Shown: positions 26,740-35,342 of the stretch, one piece after another
Layout of the letters: each line of letters begins with the position of its first letter
Position numbering within the stretch: the stretch's first letter is position 1
DNA from: Mycobacterium marseillense
GTDB taxonomy: Bacteria; Actinomycetota; Actinomycetes; Mycobacteriales; Mycobacteriaceae
Direction of reading: 5' to 3'
DNA: 64,000 bases
NCBI RefSeq assembly: GCF_010731675.1
Contig: NZ_AP022584.1
Coordinates: 3,658,001-3,722,000, forward strand
Position numbers and translations under genes: made by a program
The notes under the pieces: generated by a model
Databases searched by the model: none
The model's input: the letters and a program-made list of their open reading frames with translations, nothing else
Told to the model about the DNA's origin: nothing

Positions 26740-27630
26740 CTACTTTTGGGCGCCGAGAAAGGTCCGCACGCGGTCCAGGACCAGGTCGGGCCGCTGGTCG
26801 ACGATCCAGTGGCCGACGCCGTCGACCAGTTCGACCTCGAAATCCTCGATGTGGTCGGCGTATCCCTCGGTCAGGTCCGCGGTGATCACCGGATCTTCGG
26901 TGCCCGTCAACCAGCGGACGGGGACGTCGACACGGGCGTCGGCGTACTCGCCGCGCATCCAGCTCAGCATTTCCTTGGTCTGAAACGACCGGTACCACCG
27001 CGAACCCGCTTCGGCGTGGCCGGGCTGGCGCATGCACTCGAGGTACAGCTGCACGTCCTCGTCGGGCAGCGTGTAGCCGCCGCCCACCCATGACCCGAGG
27101 AAGCGCAGGAACCGGGAGTCCGGCGCGCTGATCACGCGGGGGCCGATGACCGGCAACGAGATTGGGATCTGATACCAGAACCGCCAGACGTTGCGCAGCG
27201 TCGACGGTGAGCGCTTCACGAATGGCGCCGAGGTGTTCACCCCGAAAAAGCCGCTCACCCTTTCGGGGTGGCGCAGCATCATGATGAACGCGACCGGCCC
27301 GCCCCAGTCGTGGGCCACCAGCTTGACCGTCGCGACGCCCAACCGATCCAGCACGCCGGCCAGATCGTCGGCCATCTCGTCCTTGCGGTAACTGGATGGC
27401 GGCGCCGAACTCCAACCCGACCCGCGCAGGTCCGGACACAACACCCGGTAGCCGTCGGCGGCCAGCGGCCCGATCAGCTCGCGCCATTCCCACCAGTTCT
27501 GCGGGAAGCCGTGCACCAGCATCACCACCGGCCCGCTCGCCGGGCCCGCGTCCGCGACATGGATCGTCACGCCGTCTCCGAGATCGACGTACCTGTGTTC
27601 GACACCGTCCAGCGCGGGCATAGTCACCAT
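26740..27630 (-). CDS. ephF: Epoxide hydrolase
   Basis: This 296-residue alpha/beta-hydrolase fold epoxide hydrolase has HGFPQ at 40-44 for the oxyanion hole and HDWGG at 107-111 with nucleophile Asp108. A cap-domain Tyr lies in RFWYQIP near 153, and the catalytic His is in GVGHWIVDQRP near the end. An Asp nucleophile rather than Ser distinguishes it from esterases. From memory it is EphF (Rv0134). Two ATGs three codons apart are possible starts. Confidence 0.88.
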   Translation of the reverse strand: MVTMPALDGVEHRYVDLGDGVTIHVADAGPASGPVVMLVHGFPQNWWEWRELIGPLAADGYRVLCPDLRGSGWSSAPPSSYRKDEMADDLAGVLDRLGVATVKLVAHDWGGPVAFIMMLRHPERVSGFFGVNTSAPFVKRSPSTLRNVWRFWYQIPISLPVIGPRVISAPDSRFLRFLGSWVGGGYTLPDEDVQLYLECMRQPGHAEAGSRWYRSFQTKEMLSWMRGEYADARVDVPVRWLTGTEDPVITADLTEGYADHIEDFEVELVDGVGHWIVDQRPDLVLDRVRTFLGAQK

Positions 27631-27659
27631 GTGTTGAGAACGTAGCGGCTGGGAAGGGC

Positions 27660-28904
27660 TTAGGCCAGAAACCGCTCGACATACGGCGCGAAGCGCTCCC
27701 GCAGGTTGTCCTCGGTCAACCCGAACATCTCGAAGGACGTTTCAACGTTGCCCAGCCGGCCACGGCGGTGGCCCGCCAGGTAGCCCGTGATCGCGTCGCG
27801 CGCCTCGTCGGTGAAGGGCTCGCCGGCCAACGTGTAGACGCGCTGCGCGGTGCCGAGTTCGTCGGCCATGAACTCGTCGAACCGGATGTCGACCGAGCGG
27901 TCCGGGCCGATGGTGTCGCGGTCGCGCACCAGCGCGCTGAGCATCTGGTCGAGGCGGTCGATCCAGGAGTGGGCGATCTGCTCCACCGGCACCGGCGAGC
28001 GGTGCATGCGCGCGGAATAGGTGATCATCGCGATCATCGACAGCGCCACCGGCACGGGGTCGCGGTGGGTGAACACGACGATGCTGTCGGGAAACACCCG
28101 GTCCAGGACGGGCACCTGTTCGAGGTGCTGGGGCGACTTGAGCAGCCAGCGCCGCCCCCCGCGCAGGAACTGCATCGCCCGCAGCTGGGTGGCCAGGTAT
28201 TCGTAGTGCGGCGTCTGGTCGTGGGACTGGTAGTAGTCGCGCCAGCGGGGCACGTCAGCGAGCGTCTCCAGCAGCATCGTGGACACGTCGTTGGCCAGCA
28301 GCTGGATCTCCTCGTGGACGTGGTCGGTAGTCATTTCGTGCATGAGGACGAAATGCGGCATCACCATATTGATCACCCCGACCGCGACGTCCATCCGAGC
28401 CCGTCGCGGATCCGGCTGCACGCCAACCTCATTCGGCGTCGGGAAGGGCTCGTTGCTTTCCCAGTACGGCATGGTCCGGAAGGTGGGTGGCGCGGCCAGC
28501 AAGTTGTGCAGGTGCGTGGTGCCGGTGCGGGGCAGCCCGGCGATCACCACCGGCGAGGTCAGCTCGATGTCGTTGATCTCGGGGTGGCGCGTCAGCAAAT
28601 CGGCCAACAGCAGCCGATTTTTGAGGATCTGCAGCAGCTGCCCGTAGAAGTTGACCGCGCCGGCGCCGTGCAGCCCGTCGATCTCCCGCAGCGCGGCGAG
28701 GTAGACATCGAGACGCTCGCGGTAGTCGTCGGGCCCGAAATCGTGCAATCCGGTGTCCTGCCTGGCCTGGGCGTGCAGCGCGTCGGCGTCCAGCGGGCAC
28801 TGCGGGGCCATCGCGGTCATCATGTCGAGGATCTGCTGACCCTCGGCGCTGAATCGGGGCGTGGCCAGGTCATCGAGGGAAACGGAGCGAACGGCATCGG
28901 TCAC
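27660..28904 (-). CDS. PAPS-dependent sulfotransferase family protein
   Basis: This 414-residue protein of the mycobacterial sulfotransferase-3 family has the 5'-phosphosulfate loop AGLPRTGTTHLHNLL near 122-136 and the 3'-phosphate binding segment VVFTHRDPVPVALSM. It may sulfate a lipid or glycolipid, and the acceptor is unknown. The start is a GTG at 28904. It is divergent from a TetR across only 28 bases, so both promoters must overlap. It lies in an 8.7-kb block absent, as I recall, between Rv0134 and Rv0133 in M. tuberculosis. Confidence 0.85.
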   Translation of the reverse strand: MTDAVRSVSLDDLATPRFSAEGQQILDMMTAMAPQCPLDADALHAQARQDTGLHDFGPDDYRERLDVYLAALREIDGLHGAGAVNFYGQLLQILKNRLLLADLLTRHPEINDIELTSPVVIAGLPRTGTTHLHNLLAAPPTFRTMPYWESNEPFPTPNEVGVQPDPRRARMDVAVGVINMVMPHFVLMHEMTTDHVHEEIQLLANDVSTMLLETLADVPRWRDYYQSHDQTPHYEYLATQLRAMQFLRGGRRWLLKSPQHLEQVPVLDRVFPDSIVVFTHRDPVPVALSMIAMITYSARMHRSPVPVEQIAHSWIDRLDQMLSALVRDRDTIGPDRSVDIRFDEFMADELGTAQRVYTLAGEPFTDEARDAITGYLAGHRRGRLGNVETSFEMFGLTEDNLRERFAPYVERFLA

Positions 28905-28915
28905 GGCGACTTATG

Positions 28916-28933
28916 TTACTCTGAGTTTCGTAA
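28916..28933. promoter_or_regulatory. Operator candidate in 28-base divergent gap
   Basis: TTAC (28916-28919) and GTAA (28930-28933) flank a 10-base spacer in the tiny gap between the sulfotransferase and TetR genes. The right arm touches the TetR start codon. The gap is so short that any regulator bound here would block both genes. Confidence 0.3.
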
Positions 28934-29508
28934 TGGTTGTTGATTTTGGCCGGCCCCGCGATCCGCGTATCGACGCCGCGGTGTTGCGCGCGACGGTGGA
29001 GCTGCTCGCCGAGTCCGGTTACCCGGGGTTGTTGGTTTCCGCCATTGCCGAGCGGGCCGGCACCAGCAAGCCCGCGATCTATCGCCGCTGGCCCAGCAAG
29101 GCGCATCTGGTGCACGAGGCGGTGTTCCCGATCGGCGCCGGCACCGCCATCCCCGACGCCGGCTCGACGCCCGACGGGCTGCGCGAGATGGTCCGCCGCA
29201 CAATGCTTTTCCTCACCACGCCGCCCGCGCGGGCGGCACTGCCGGGCCTGATCGGCGAAATGGCCGCGGATCCCAGCCTGCACTCGGCGCTGCTGGAGCG
29301 CTTCGCCGGCGTCATCGGCGGCGGGCTGGCCGACTGGCTCGCGGCGGCGGCCGCGCGTGGTGAGGTGCGCGCGGACGTGACCGCCGCGGAACTGGCCGAG
29401 ACGATCGCCGGCGTCACGCTGGTCGCCCTGCTCACCCGCGCCACCGAGCTCGACGAAGCGTGGGTCGATCGCACGACAAGGTTGCTCCTGAAAGGAATCA
29501 GCGCATGA
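28933..29508 (+). CDS. TetR-family regulator
   Basis: This 191-residue regulator begins MVVDFGRPRDPRIDAAVLRA. The helix-turn-helix spans about 13-58 (LAESGYPGLLVSAIAERAGTSKPAIYRRWPSK), typical of the AcrR/TetR C-terminal-11 subgroup. There is almost no room for a ribosome site, so the message may be nearly leaderless. It overlaps the DUF1214 gene by ATGA, indicating coupled translation. It probably controls the divergent sulfotransferase and its own operon. Confidence 0.87.
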   Translation: MVVDFGRPRDPRIDAAVLRATVELLAESGYPGLLVSAIAERAGTSKPAIYRRWPSKAHLVHEAVFPIGAGTAIPDAGSTPDGLREMVRRTMLFLTTPPARAALPGLIGEMAADPSLHSALLERFAGVIGGGLADWLAAAAARGEVRADVTAAELAETIAGVTLVALLTRATELDEAWVDRTTRLLLKGISA

Positions 29509-30626
29509 CGCACGAATCGACGGTCGCGTGGCAGGACTTGCTGAAAACCCTTGGCGGCCTCGATCGCTCGTTCTTGGAGGGCGACCGCGCCGTCACCGAC
29601 GACCGGCACATCGCCGACGGCTACCGCATGCTCGCCACCACCCTGGGCGTGGCGTTGGACACCTACCTGTTCCCCGAACCCGATCGGCCGCAATTCGTCG
29701 CGGTGAACACGCCGTTTCGCCGCGACCGCCGCTGGGGCGGGGACAACACCGACGCCTACTACCACATCTGCCCGGTCGACCCGGCGCGCCGCTACCGCAT
29801 CAGCGGGAACAAGGGTGACAGCGTGTACTTTTCGGTCACCGCCTACAACGAACCGACGCTCGGCGCCTGGTCGGACCGGGTGGTCGCGATCGTCCGCGAC
29901 ACCGACCTCGACATCGACGCCGACGGCAACTTCTCCTTCGACTTCCCCGCGGGGGATTCCGGGGCCGACGCGGCCGTGCTGATGACCCGCGACTACCAGG
30001 CCGATCCCCTGACCGGTCGCCCGGTGGTCTGGCAGATCGAGGCGCTCGACGAGCCGACGCCGCTTCGCCACGGCGACGCGGAGACCGCCGCGCGCCTGCG
30101 CGCGGTCGCGACCTGGCTGCACACCATGTTCGCCATCGTGCCGCTGGCCGTCGGTAACCGGGTCGACGACACCCACGCCCTCGGGCACGAAACCGCCCAC
30201 GCCGCAAACGCGTTCGCCGACCCCTATCAGGTGCCGGACGCCAACTTCGGCTGGTCGGCGCGCGACGCCTGCTATTCGTATGGCAGTTTCGTGCTCGACG
30301 AGGACGAGGCGCTGGTGATCACGCACCGTCCGCCGTCGTGCAGGTTCTGGAACATGGTGGTGTGGAACCAGTTCATGGCCACCTACGGCGTGTCGGAGGG
30401 TCCCGACGCGCGCTGCTCGATCAACGGCCACAGCGCGGTCGCCAACAGTGACGGCTCGGTGACGATCGTGCTGTCCGGCGCGAAGACCGCGCACCCGAAT
30501 TCCCTGACCACGCTGGGTTATCCGCGCGGCAACCTGGCGTTCCGGTGGTTCCTGGCCGACGGGGTGCCGCAGCGGCCGGAGGTGAAGCTCGTCAAGGTGG
30601 CCGACGCGCCGACGGCGCCCAGCTGA
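29505..30626 (+). CDS. DUF1214 domain protein
   Basis: This 373-residue protein is of the DUF1214 (VPA0450/SusD-unrelated) group. It shows HICPVDPARRYRISGNKGDSVYFSVTAYN in the first half and SCRFWNMVVWNQFMATYG and YPRGNLAFRWFL toward the end, typical of the family. No catalytic residues are established. It is translationally coupled to a TetR and faces the sulfotransferase, so a shared lipid-modification pathway is possible but unproven. AAAGGA precedes the ATG. Confidence 0.8.
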   Translation: MTHESTVAWQDLLKTLGGLDRSFLEGDRAVTDDRHIADGYRMLATTLGVALDTYLFPEPDRPQFVAVNTPFRRDRRWGGDNTDAYYHICPVDPARRYRISGNKGDSVYFSVTAYNEPTLGAWSDRVVAIVRDTDLDIDADGNFSFDFPAGDSGADAAVLMTRDYQADPLTGRPVVWQIEALDEPTPLRHGDAETAARLRAVATWLHTMFAIVPLAVGNRVDDTHALGHETAHAANAFADPYQVPDANFGWSARDACYSYGSFVLDEDEALVITHRPPSCRFWNMVVWNQFMATYGVSEGPDARCSINGHSAVANSDGSVTIVLSGAKTAHPNSLTTLGYPRGNLAFRWFLADGVPQRPEVKLVKVADAPTAPS

Positions 30627-30657
30627 TCCGGCGAGCGCGCACCGACGGCGAGAAAGG

Positions 30658-30690
30658 CGCGAAAAACTCGCCACCAGTGCATGTTTCGCG
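30658..30690. terminator. Hairpin between convergent DUF1214 and LLM genes
   Basis: CGCGAAA (30658-30664) and TTTCGCG (30684-30690) make a perfect 7-bp stem around a 19-base loop, in the 68-base gap between convergent stop codons. It could act in both directions. The loop is long, so confidence is moderate. Confidence 0.35.
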
Positions 30691-30694
30691 ATAG

Positions 30695-31753
30695 TCAGGA
30701 GGCCGGCGTCTGCCGGGCCAGCTCGATGGCGCGGCCCAGCGTCTCCAGCTTGGCGTCCAGCGTGTCGCCAGCGGGATAGAGCCGCACGGTGTTCACGCCG
30801 GCATCCCGCCACACCGCGAGGCGCGCGGCCACCATCGGCTCGGTGCCGATGAGCGTGGTCGCCAGCACCATCTCGTCGGTCACCAGGCCGGCCGCGCCGT
30901 CCCGGTCACCGCGCTGCCAGCGCTCGCGCACCTCGGCGGCGATCTCGGCCCAGCCCTGCCGGCTGTAGGCCCGGTTGTAGAAGTTCGTGCTCGACGATCC
31001 CATGCCGCCGAGGCTGAACGCGAGTTCCTTCTTGCGGCCCGCGATCATGCCCCGCAACTCGTCTTCGTCTGCGGCGAAGGCGACTTCGGCCCCCTGGCAG
31101 ATGTCGATGTCGGCGCGGGTGCGGCCCGCCGCCGCCAGGCCATCGTCAAGGTGGGAGAAGTAGGCGTCCTTCGCGCCCTCCGGGACGAAGCTGGTGCCCA
31201 GCCACCCATCGGCGACCCGTCCGGTCAACCGCAGCATCGCCGGTGACAGGGTGGCCAAATAGAGCGGGATGGCGTGTTCCGGTCGCGTCGACAGCCGCAT
31301 CGGCTTCGCCTCGCCGCCGGGCCGGGGTAGCTCGAATTCCCGCCCGGCGTAGGAGATCTTTCCGCCCGCAAAAGCCTGCCGAACGATGTCGACGGTTTCG
31401 GAGATACGCGCCAGCGGCCGGTCGAACGCGACGCCGTGCAGGCCCTCGATCACCTGCGGACCCGAGGCGCCCAGCCCGAGCAGGAACCGCCCGCCCGACA
31501 GGTTGGACAGCGTGATCGCGGTCTGGGCGATCAGGACGGGCGATCGCGTGCCGACCTGGATCACGCCGGATCCCAGCAGCATCCGCTCGGTGCGCGCGGC
31601 CAGGTAGCCCAGAGCCGACGGGGCGTCCGCGCCCCACGCCTCGGCCACCCAACACACGTCGAGGCCCAGCTTTTCCGCCTCGACCGCGAGCGCCACCACC
31701 TGCCCGGCGTCGTTCCCGGTCCCGGAGAACTCCACCGTGGTGGCGGTCCGCAT
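30695..31753 (-). CDS. LLM-class F420-dependent oxidoreductase
   Basis: This 352-residue TIM-barrel flavin/F420 oxidoreductase of the luciferase-like family shows GLDVCWVAEAWGADAPSALGYLAARTERMLLGSGVIQ, then GRFLLGLGASGPQVIEG and the late DEMVLATTLIGT. Mycobacteria carry many such F420 enzymes. The substrate is unknown. The ATG at 31753 overlaps the upstream SRPBCC gene's TGA by one base (TGATG). A GTG one codon upstream is possible. Coupling suggests that the SRPBCC protein and this enzyme act together. Confidence 0.87.
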   Translation of the reverse strand: MRTATTVEFSGTGNDAGQVVALAVEAEKLGLDVCWVAEAWGADAPSALGYLAARTERMLLGSGVIQVGTRSPVLIAQTAITLSNLSGGRFLLGLGASGPQVIEGLHGVAFDRPLARISETVDIVRQAFAGGKISYAGREFELPRPGGEAKPMRLSTRPEHAIPLYLATLSPAMLRLTGRVADGWLGTSFVPEGAKDAYFSHLDDGLAAAGRTRADIDICQGAEVAFAADEDELRGMIAGRKKELAFSLGGMGSSSTNFYNRAYSRQGWAEIAAEVRERWQRGDRDGAAGLVTDEMVLATTLIGTEPMVAARLAVWRDAGVNTVRLYPAGDTLDAKLETLGRAIELARQTPAS

Positions 31754-32277
31754 CACCGCACTCCGTGCTCGGCCAGCCGTTTGATCGACGCCAGGGCCTT
31801 GCCGATCGCGGCCTCGAACTCCCGCATCCGCACGAACACGATTTTCTGTTCCTTGTCGGGCATCGAGTCGATCGCGGTCGACAATCCCGAGCGACCCGGC
31901 CCCATCTGCATCCAGTAGTTCAGGGCCGTGCCGCCGTCGCGGGGCGCCAGCCGGAACCGCCAGGTCGCGGCCGGGTTATCGGGTTCGCCGACGGCCCAAG
32001 CGAATTCGCGGGGCTCGTCGCAGGCGACGATCTGTGACGTGGTGCTCCATTGGCCGAACGCCTCGTGTTCGTTGTGTCCGATGAAGCGGGCGCCGACCCG
32101 GGGGCCGTCCGATCCCTCGGCCCACTGGACGGCCTTGAGCTCGTTGCTGACCGCGGGCATCAGCGCGATATCGCAGACCAGGCTCCAGACCCGGTGCGGG
32201 TCGGCGTCGATCCAAGTCGAGGCCTCCACGGTCGGGGTGTCCGCATAGCGCGCGCCGGTCCATTCCACGGACCTCAT
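31753..32277 (-). CDS. SRPBCC / polyketide cyclase-like protein
   Basis: This 174-residue START-like protein begins MRSVEWTGARYADTPTVEASTWIDADPHRVWSLVCDIALMP, the usual N-terminal strand and helix of polyketide cyclase/dehydrase proteins that bind hydrophobic ligands. Gly-rich GGTALNYWMQMGPG lies in the second half. A GAGGGGG ribosome site precedes the ATG. It is coupled to the F420-type oxidoreductase and may bind its lipid substrate, which is inference. Confidence 0.82.
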   Translation of the reverse strand: MRSVEWTGARYADTPTVEASTWIDADPHRVWSLVCDIALMPAVSNELKAVQWAEGSDGPRVGARFIGHNEHEAFGQWSTTSQIVACDEPREFAWAVGEPDNPAATWRFRLAPRDGGTALNYWMQMGPGRSGLSTAIDSMPDKEQKIVFVRMREFEAAIGKALASIKRLAEHGVR

Positions 32278-32321
32278 TGTCCCCCTCGCCCGGCGCAAGG
32301 CAATGCGTGGACGGCACCGAG

Positions 32322-33428
32322 TTACGCGGCGATCGGCTCCCGAGCGGCGGACTCGTCCGCACCGGCCTTGGGGAGCCAGTTGTCCGGGAATGTGAGCCTG
32401 ACGATCTTGCGGACGACGGTGCCGAACTGCCGCAGCAGCGGGCCGCGGTTGTACGGGATGCCGTAGCGCTCGCAGATCCGTTGCACCTCGGGCGCGATCT
32501 CGGCGTAGCGGCGGGCCGGCATGTCGGGAAACAGGTGGTGCTCGATCTGGTGGGAGAGGTTGCCGGAGAGCAGGTGAAAGAGCCGGCCGCCGGTGAGGTT
32601 CGCCGAGCCGAGGACCTGGCGGAAGTACCACATACCGCGCGACTCGTCCTTGGTCTCCTCGACGGTGAATTCCTGTGTGCCGTCGGGGAAGTGACCGCAG
32701 AAGATGATCATGTACGACCACACGTTGCGCATCAGGTTGGCCGTGAGGTTGCCGGTGAAGACGAACGGCGCGAACGGTCCGGCCAGCAGCGGGAAGGCGA
32801 CGTAGTCCTTGAGGGTCTGGCGGCGGGTTTTGCGCCAGATGGCGCGGAGCACTTCCCGCTTGTCCTCGAGGCGGATCTCGCCCGAGCGGATGCGCTCGGT
32901 TTCCAGTTCGTGCAGCGCGACGCCGTATTGGAACAGGACCATCAGCAGGAAGGCGTAGAGCGGGTTGCCCAGGAAGTAGGGCTGCCAGCGCTGGTCCTCG
33001 CTCATCCGCAGGATCCCGTAGCCGATGTCGCGGTCCATTCCCACGATGTTGGTGTGGGTGTGGTGCATGTAGTTGTGCGAGTGCCGCCACTGGTCGGCCG
33101 GGCACGCGGTGTCCCACTCGAAGGTGCGTCCCGAGATCGCCGGGTCACGCATCCAGTCGTACTGGCCGTGCATGATGTTGTGGCCGATCTCCATGTTGTC
33201 CAGGATTTTGGCGATGCCGAGCATGCCGGTGCCCAGCAGCCAGGCCGGCGGCAGGAACAGCAGCACCCGGCCGCCGACTTCGAGCGCACGCTGGGTCTTG
33301 ATGACGCGGCGAATGTAGTCGGCGTCCTTTTCGCCGAGGTCCGCCATCACGCGCTCCTTGATGGCGTCGAGCTCGCGGCCGAAGGCGTCGGCCTGCTCGG
33401 GTGTCAGGGTGATCTTGTTGGGTGTCAT
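32322..33428 (-). CDS. Membrane fatty acid desaturase, DesA3-like
   Basis: This 368-residue di-iron desaturase probably inserts a cis double bond in acyl chains at the membrane. All three His boxes are present: HNIMH at 83-87, HSHNYMHH at 116-123 and HQIEHH at 293-298. Hydrophobic helices lie around 53-75, 155-175 and 210-250. It forms an operon with a ferredoxin-reductase partner (31-base gap), like the DesA3/Rv3230c pair of M. tuberculosis as I recall. A TetR lies divergently beyond the reductase. Confidence 0.92.
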   Translation of the reverse strand: MTPNKITLTPEQADAFGRELDAIKERVMADLGEKDADYIRRVIKTQRALEVGGRVLLFLPPAWLLGTGMLGIAKILDNMEIGHNIMHGQYDWMRDPAISGRTFEWDTACPADQWRHSHNYMHHTHTNIVGMDRDIGYGILRMSEDQRWQPYFLGNPLYAFLLMVLFQYGVALHELETERIRSGEIRLEDKREVLRAIWRKTRRQTLKDYVAFPLLAGPFAPFVFTGNLTANLMRNVWSYMIIFCGHFPDGTQEFTVEETKDESRGMWYFRQVLGSANLTGGRLFHLLSGNLSHQIEHHLFPDMPARRYAEIAPEVQRICERYGIPYNRGPLLRQFGTVVRKIVRLTFPDNWLPKAGADESAAREPIAA

Positions 33429-33459
33429 GGCTTTTCCTCTCAGGTCTTCTGATCGACCG

Positions 33460-34563
33460 CTAGAGCGAGACATCGACGTCACCGACCGGAACGGACACGC
33501 AGATCTGCACGTCCTCGTCGGGGGCGGTCGAAACCGCGCCGGTGACCAGGTTGCGCACGGTACCGGCGGTTTTGCGCCGCGTGCAGGTGTGGCAGATGCC
33601 CATCCGGCATCCGTTTTCCGGGGACAGGCCGGCGGATTCGGCCTGCTCCAGCAGTGAGCGCCCGTCGTCGGTGATGTCAACACCGCTGTCGGAGAACGTG
33701 ACTCGGCCCCCCGACGGGTTGGCCGGCACGTCGAGCGCGGGCGGGACGAAGCTCTCGGTGTACACGGTGTCGCAGTGCTCGCGCACGGCCTCGACCAAAG
33801 CCGGCGGCCCGCAGACGAATACCGCGTCGGGCGAGGGCATCGCGGCGGCCAGGTGTTCCGGGCCGAAGCGTCCGGCCAGCTCGCCGCCCTCCGAACGGGT
33901 GTACCCGTGCAGCACCCGCACCGAGGACAGCGCGGCCAGCTCGTCGCGGTAGCAGGCCTCCGCGGGCGTGCGCGCGTAGTGGATGAAGGCGATCTCGCCG
34001 CGATGCCTTTCGGCGACCAGGGTGCGCGCCATCGCCAGCACCGGGGTGATCCCGCTTCCGCCGGAGACGAGGAGGATCCGGCGCGGGCGCCGCGATCCGC
34101 GCGGCGGCAGCGTGAAGTCGCCGCCGACACCGGTCAGACCGACCACCATGCCGGGACGGGCGTGTTCGTACAGGTGGTTCGAGACCAGCCCGCCCTCGTG
34201 CCGACCGATGGTCAGCTCGAGGGTGGCCGTGCCTTCGGCATTGGCCGGGGAGTAGCAGCGCGTGTGCCGGCGCCCGTCGATCTCGACGGTCAGGTTGACG
34301 TACTGGCCGGCCCGGACGGTGTGGGCGGCCAGGAAGGTGTCGTTGGGAGTCAGGGTGAGCGTGACGCTGCGGGGCGTGCTGCGGCGCACGTCGGTCACCT
34401 TGGCGCGGGCTTCGCCCAGCGTCCACGTCGGTGCGACGAGTTCGGTGTAGCGGTCGACGCCGTGCGGACCAGTCAGCAGGTCTAGGAGCTCTGAACCCAA
34501 CACGCGGCGCCGCAACGTCCGCGCGAGGACCCGGCCAGAAGCTTGAGCGGTTTGAGTGAACAT
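33460..34563 (-). CDS. Ferredoxin-NADPH reductase with C-terminal 2Fe-2S domain (desaturase partner)
   Basis: This 367-residue electron donor has an N-terminal FAD domain with RCYSPANAEG, a NAD(P) domain with LLVSGGSGITPVLAM and VFVCGPPALVEAV, and a C-terminal plant-type ferredoxin with Cys319, Cys324, Cys327 and Cys355. This order matches Rv3230c-like oxidoreductases that feed electrons from NADPH to DesA3 desaturases. The ATG at 34563 lies inside a near-palindrome, so translation and repression may interact. Confidence 0.92.
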   Translation of the reverse strand: MFTQTAQASGRVLARTLRRRVLGSELLDLLTGPHGVDRYTELVAPTWTLGEARAKVTDVRRSTPRSVTLTLTPNDTFLAAHTVRAGQYVNLTVEIDGRRHTRCYSPANAEGTATLELTIGRHEGGLVSNHLYEHARPGMVVGLTGVGGDFTLPPRGSRRPRRILLVSGGSGITPVLAMARTLVAERHRGEIAFIHYARTPAEACYRDELAALSSVRVLHGYTRSEGGELAGRFGPEHLAAAMPSPDAVFVCGPPALVEAVREHCDTVYTESFVPPALDVPANPSGGRVTFSDSGVDITDDGRSLLEQAESAGLSPENGCRMGICHTCTRRKTAGTVRNLVTGAVSTAPDEDVQICVSVPVGDVDVSL

Positions 34564-34571
34564 ATGTACAC
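34556..34571. promoter_or_regulatory. DesT-like operator over reductase start codon
   Basis: This 16-base near-palindrome, GTGAACATATGTACAC, matches its reverse complement at 14 of 16 positions and overlaps the reductase ATG. With the preceding A it begins AGTGAAC, as in the Pseudomonas DesT operator I recall. The shared GTGAAC half-site recurs in the second operator 70 bases away. Confidence 0.6.
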
Positions 34572-34624
34572 CGTGCGACCGCAACGGCCAGGTCGTCAAG
34601 GGTTTACTGGCCGGATGTGGTAGG

Positions 34625-34639
34625 GTTCACATAGTGAAC
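34625..34639. promoter_or_regulatory. GTTCAC-N3-GTGAAC operator over TetR start codon
   Basis: GTTCAC-ATA-GTGAAC is a perfect 6+6 inverted repeat whose right arm contains the GTG start of the TetR gene. It lies in the 70-base divergent gap with the desaturase operon. Binding here would give tight autoregulation. Confidence 0.65.
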
Positions 34640-35308
34640 AGCCGTACTCCTAGCTCACGGGCGCGCGGCTCCGGACGTGAACGCTCGCGGGAAAGTCAGT
34701 CGCGCGAGGAGCGCAAGGAGGCGACGCGCCGCGCCATCATCGCCGCGGCCCTCAAGCTCTTGCAGGACCGCAGCTTTTCCAGCCTGAGCCTGCGCGAGGT
34801 GACCCGCGAGGTCGGGATCGTGCCGGCGGCGTTCTACCGCCACTTCGAGTCGATGGAGGCCCTCGGCCTGGTCCTGATCGACGAGTCGTTTCGCAGCCTG
34901 CGCGACACCCTGCGCGACGCCCGCGCCGGCAAGCTCGACCCGAACCGGGTCATCGAGTCGTCCGTCGAGATCCTGGTCGCCAGCGTCGCCGACCGGCGCG
35001 AGCACTGGAGGCTCATCGGTCGCGAGCGCAACAGCGGCCTGTCCGTGCTGCGCTACGCCATTCGCACCGAGATCCGGCTGATCACCTCCGAGCTGGCCAC
35101 CGACCTGGCGCGTTTCCCCGGTTTGAACAAGTGGACCACCGAGGATCTCAACGTGCTGGCGACGCTGTTCGTCAACGCCATGATCGTCATCGCGGAGGCC
35201 ATCGAGGATTCGCAGAGCACCGAGGCCACCGAGGACATCCGCCGGCTGGCCGTCAAGCAGTTGCGGATGATCGCGACCGGCATCGCCGGGTGGCAGAGCA
35301 CTCCCTGA
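34634..35308 (+). CDS. TetR-family regulator, DesT/FabR-like
   Basis: This 224-residue regulator has an Arg/Ser-rich N-terminal arm and a TetR HTH near 34-78 (ALKLLQDRSFSSLSLREVTR, then VPAAFYRHFESMEALGLVL). The overall pattern resembles DesT/FabR, which sense the ratio of saturated to unsaturated acyl-CoA. It is divergent from the desaturase-reductase operon, matching the DesT gene arrangement of Pseudomonas. The GTG at 34634 lies within an operator. The long basic arm could add DNA contacts. Acyl-CoA sensing is inferred. Confidence 0.87.
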   Translation: MNSRTPSSRARGSGRERSRESQSREERKEATRRAIIAAALKLLQDRSFSSLSLREVTREVGIVPAAFYRHFESMEALGLVLIDESFRSLRDTLRDARAGKLDPNRVIESSVEILVASVADRREHWRLIGRERNSGLSVLRYAIRTEIRLITSELATDLARFPGLNKWTTEDLNVLATLFVNAMIVIAEAIEDSQSTEATEDIRRLAVKQLRMIATGIAGWQSTP

Positions 35309-35342
35309 TCGCGCCGGCCGCAGTAAACAGGCGAGCACTGAC

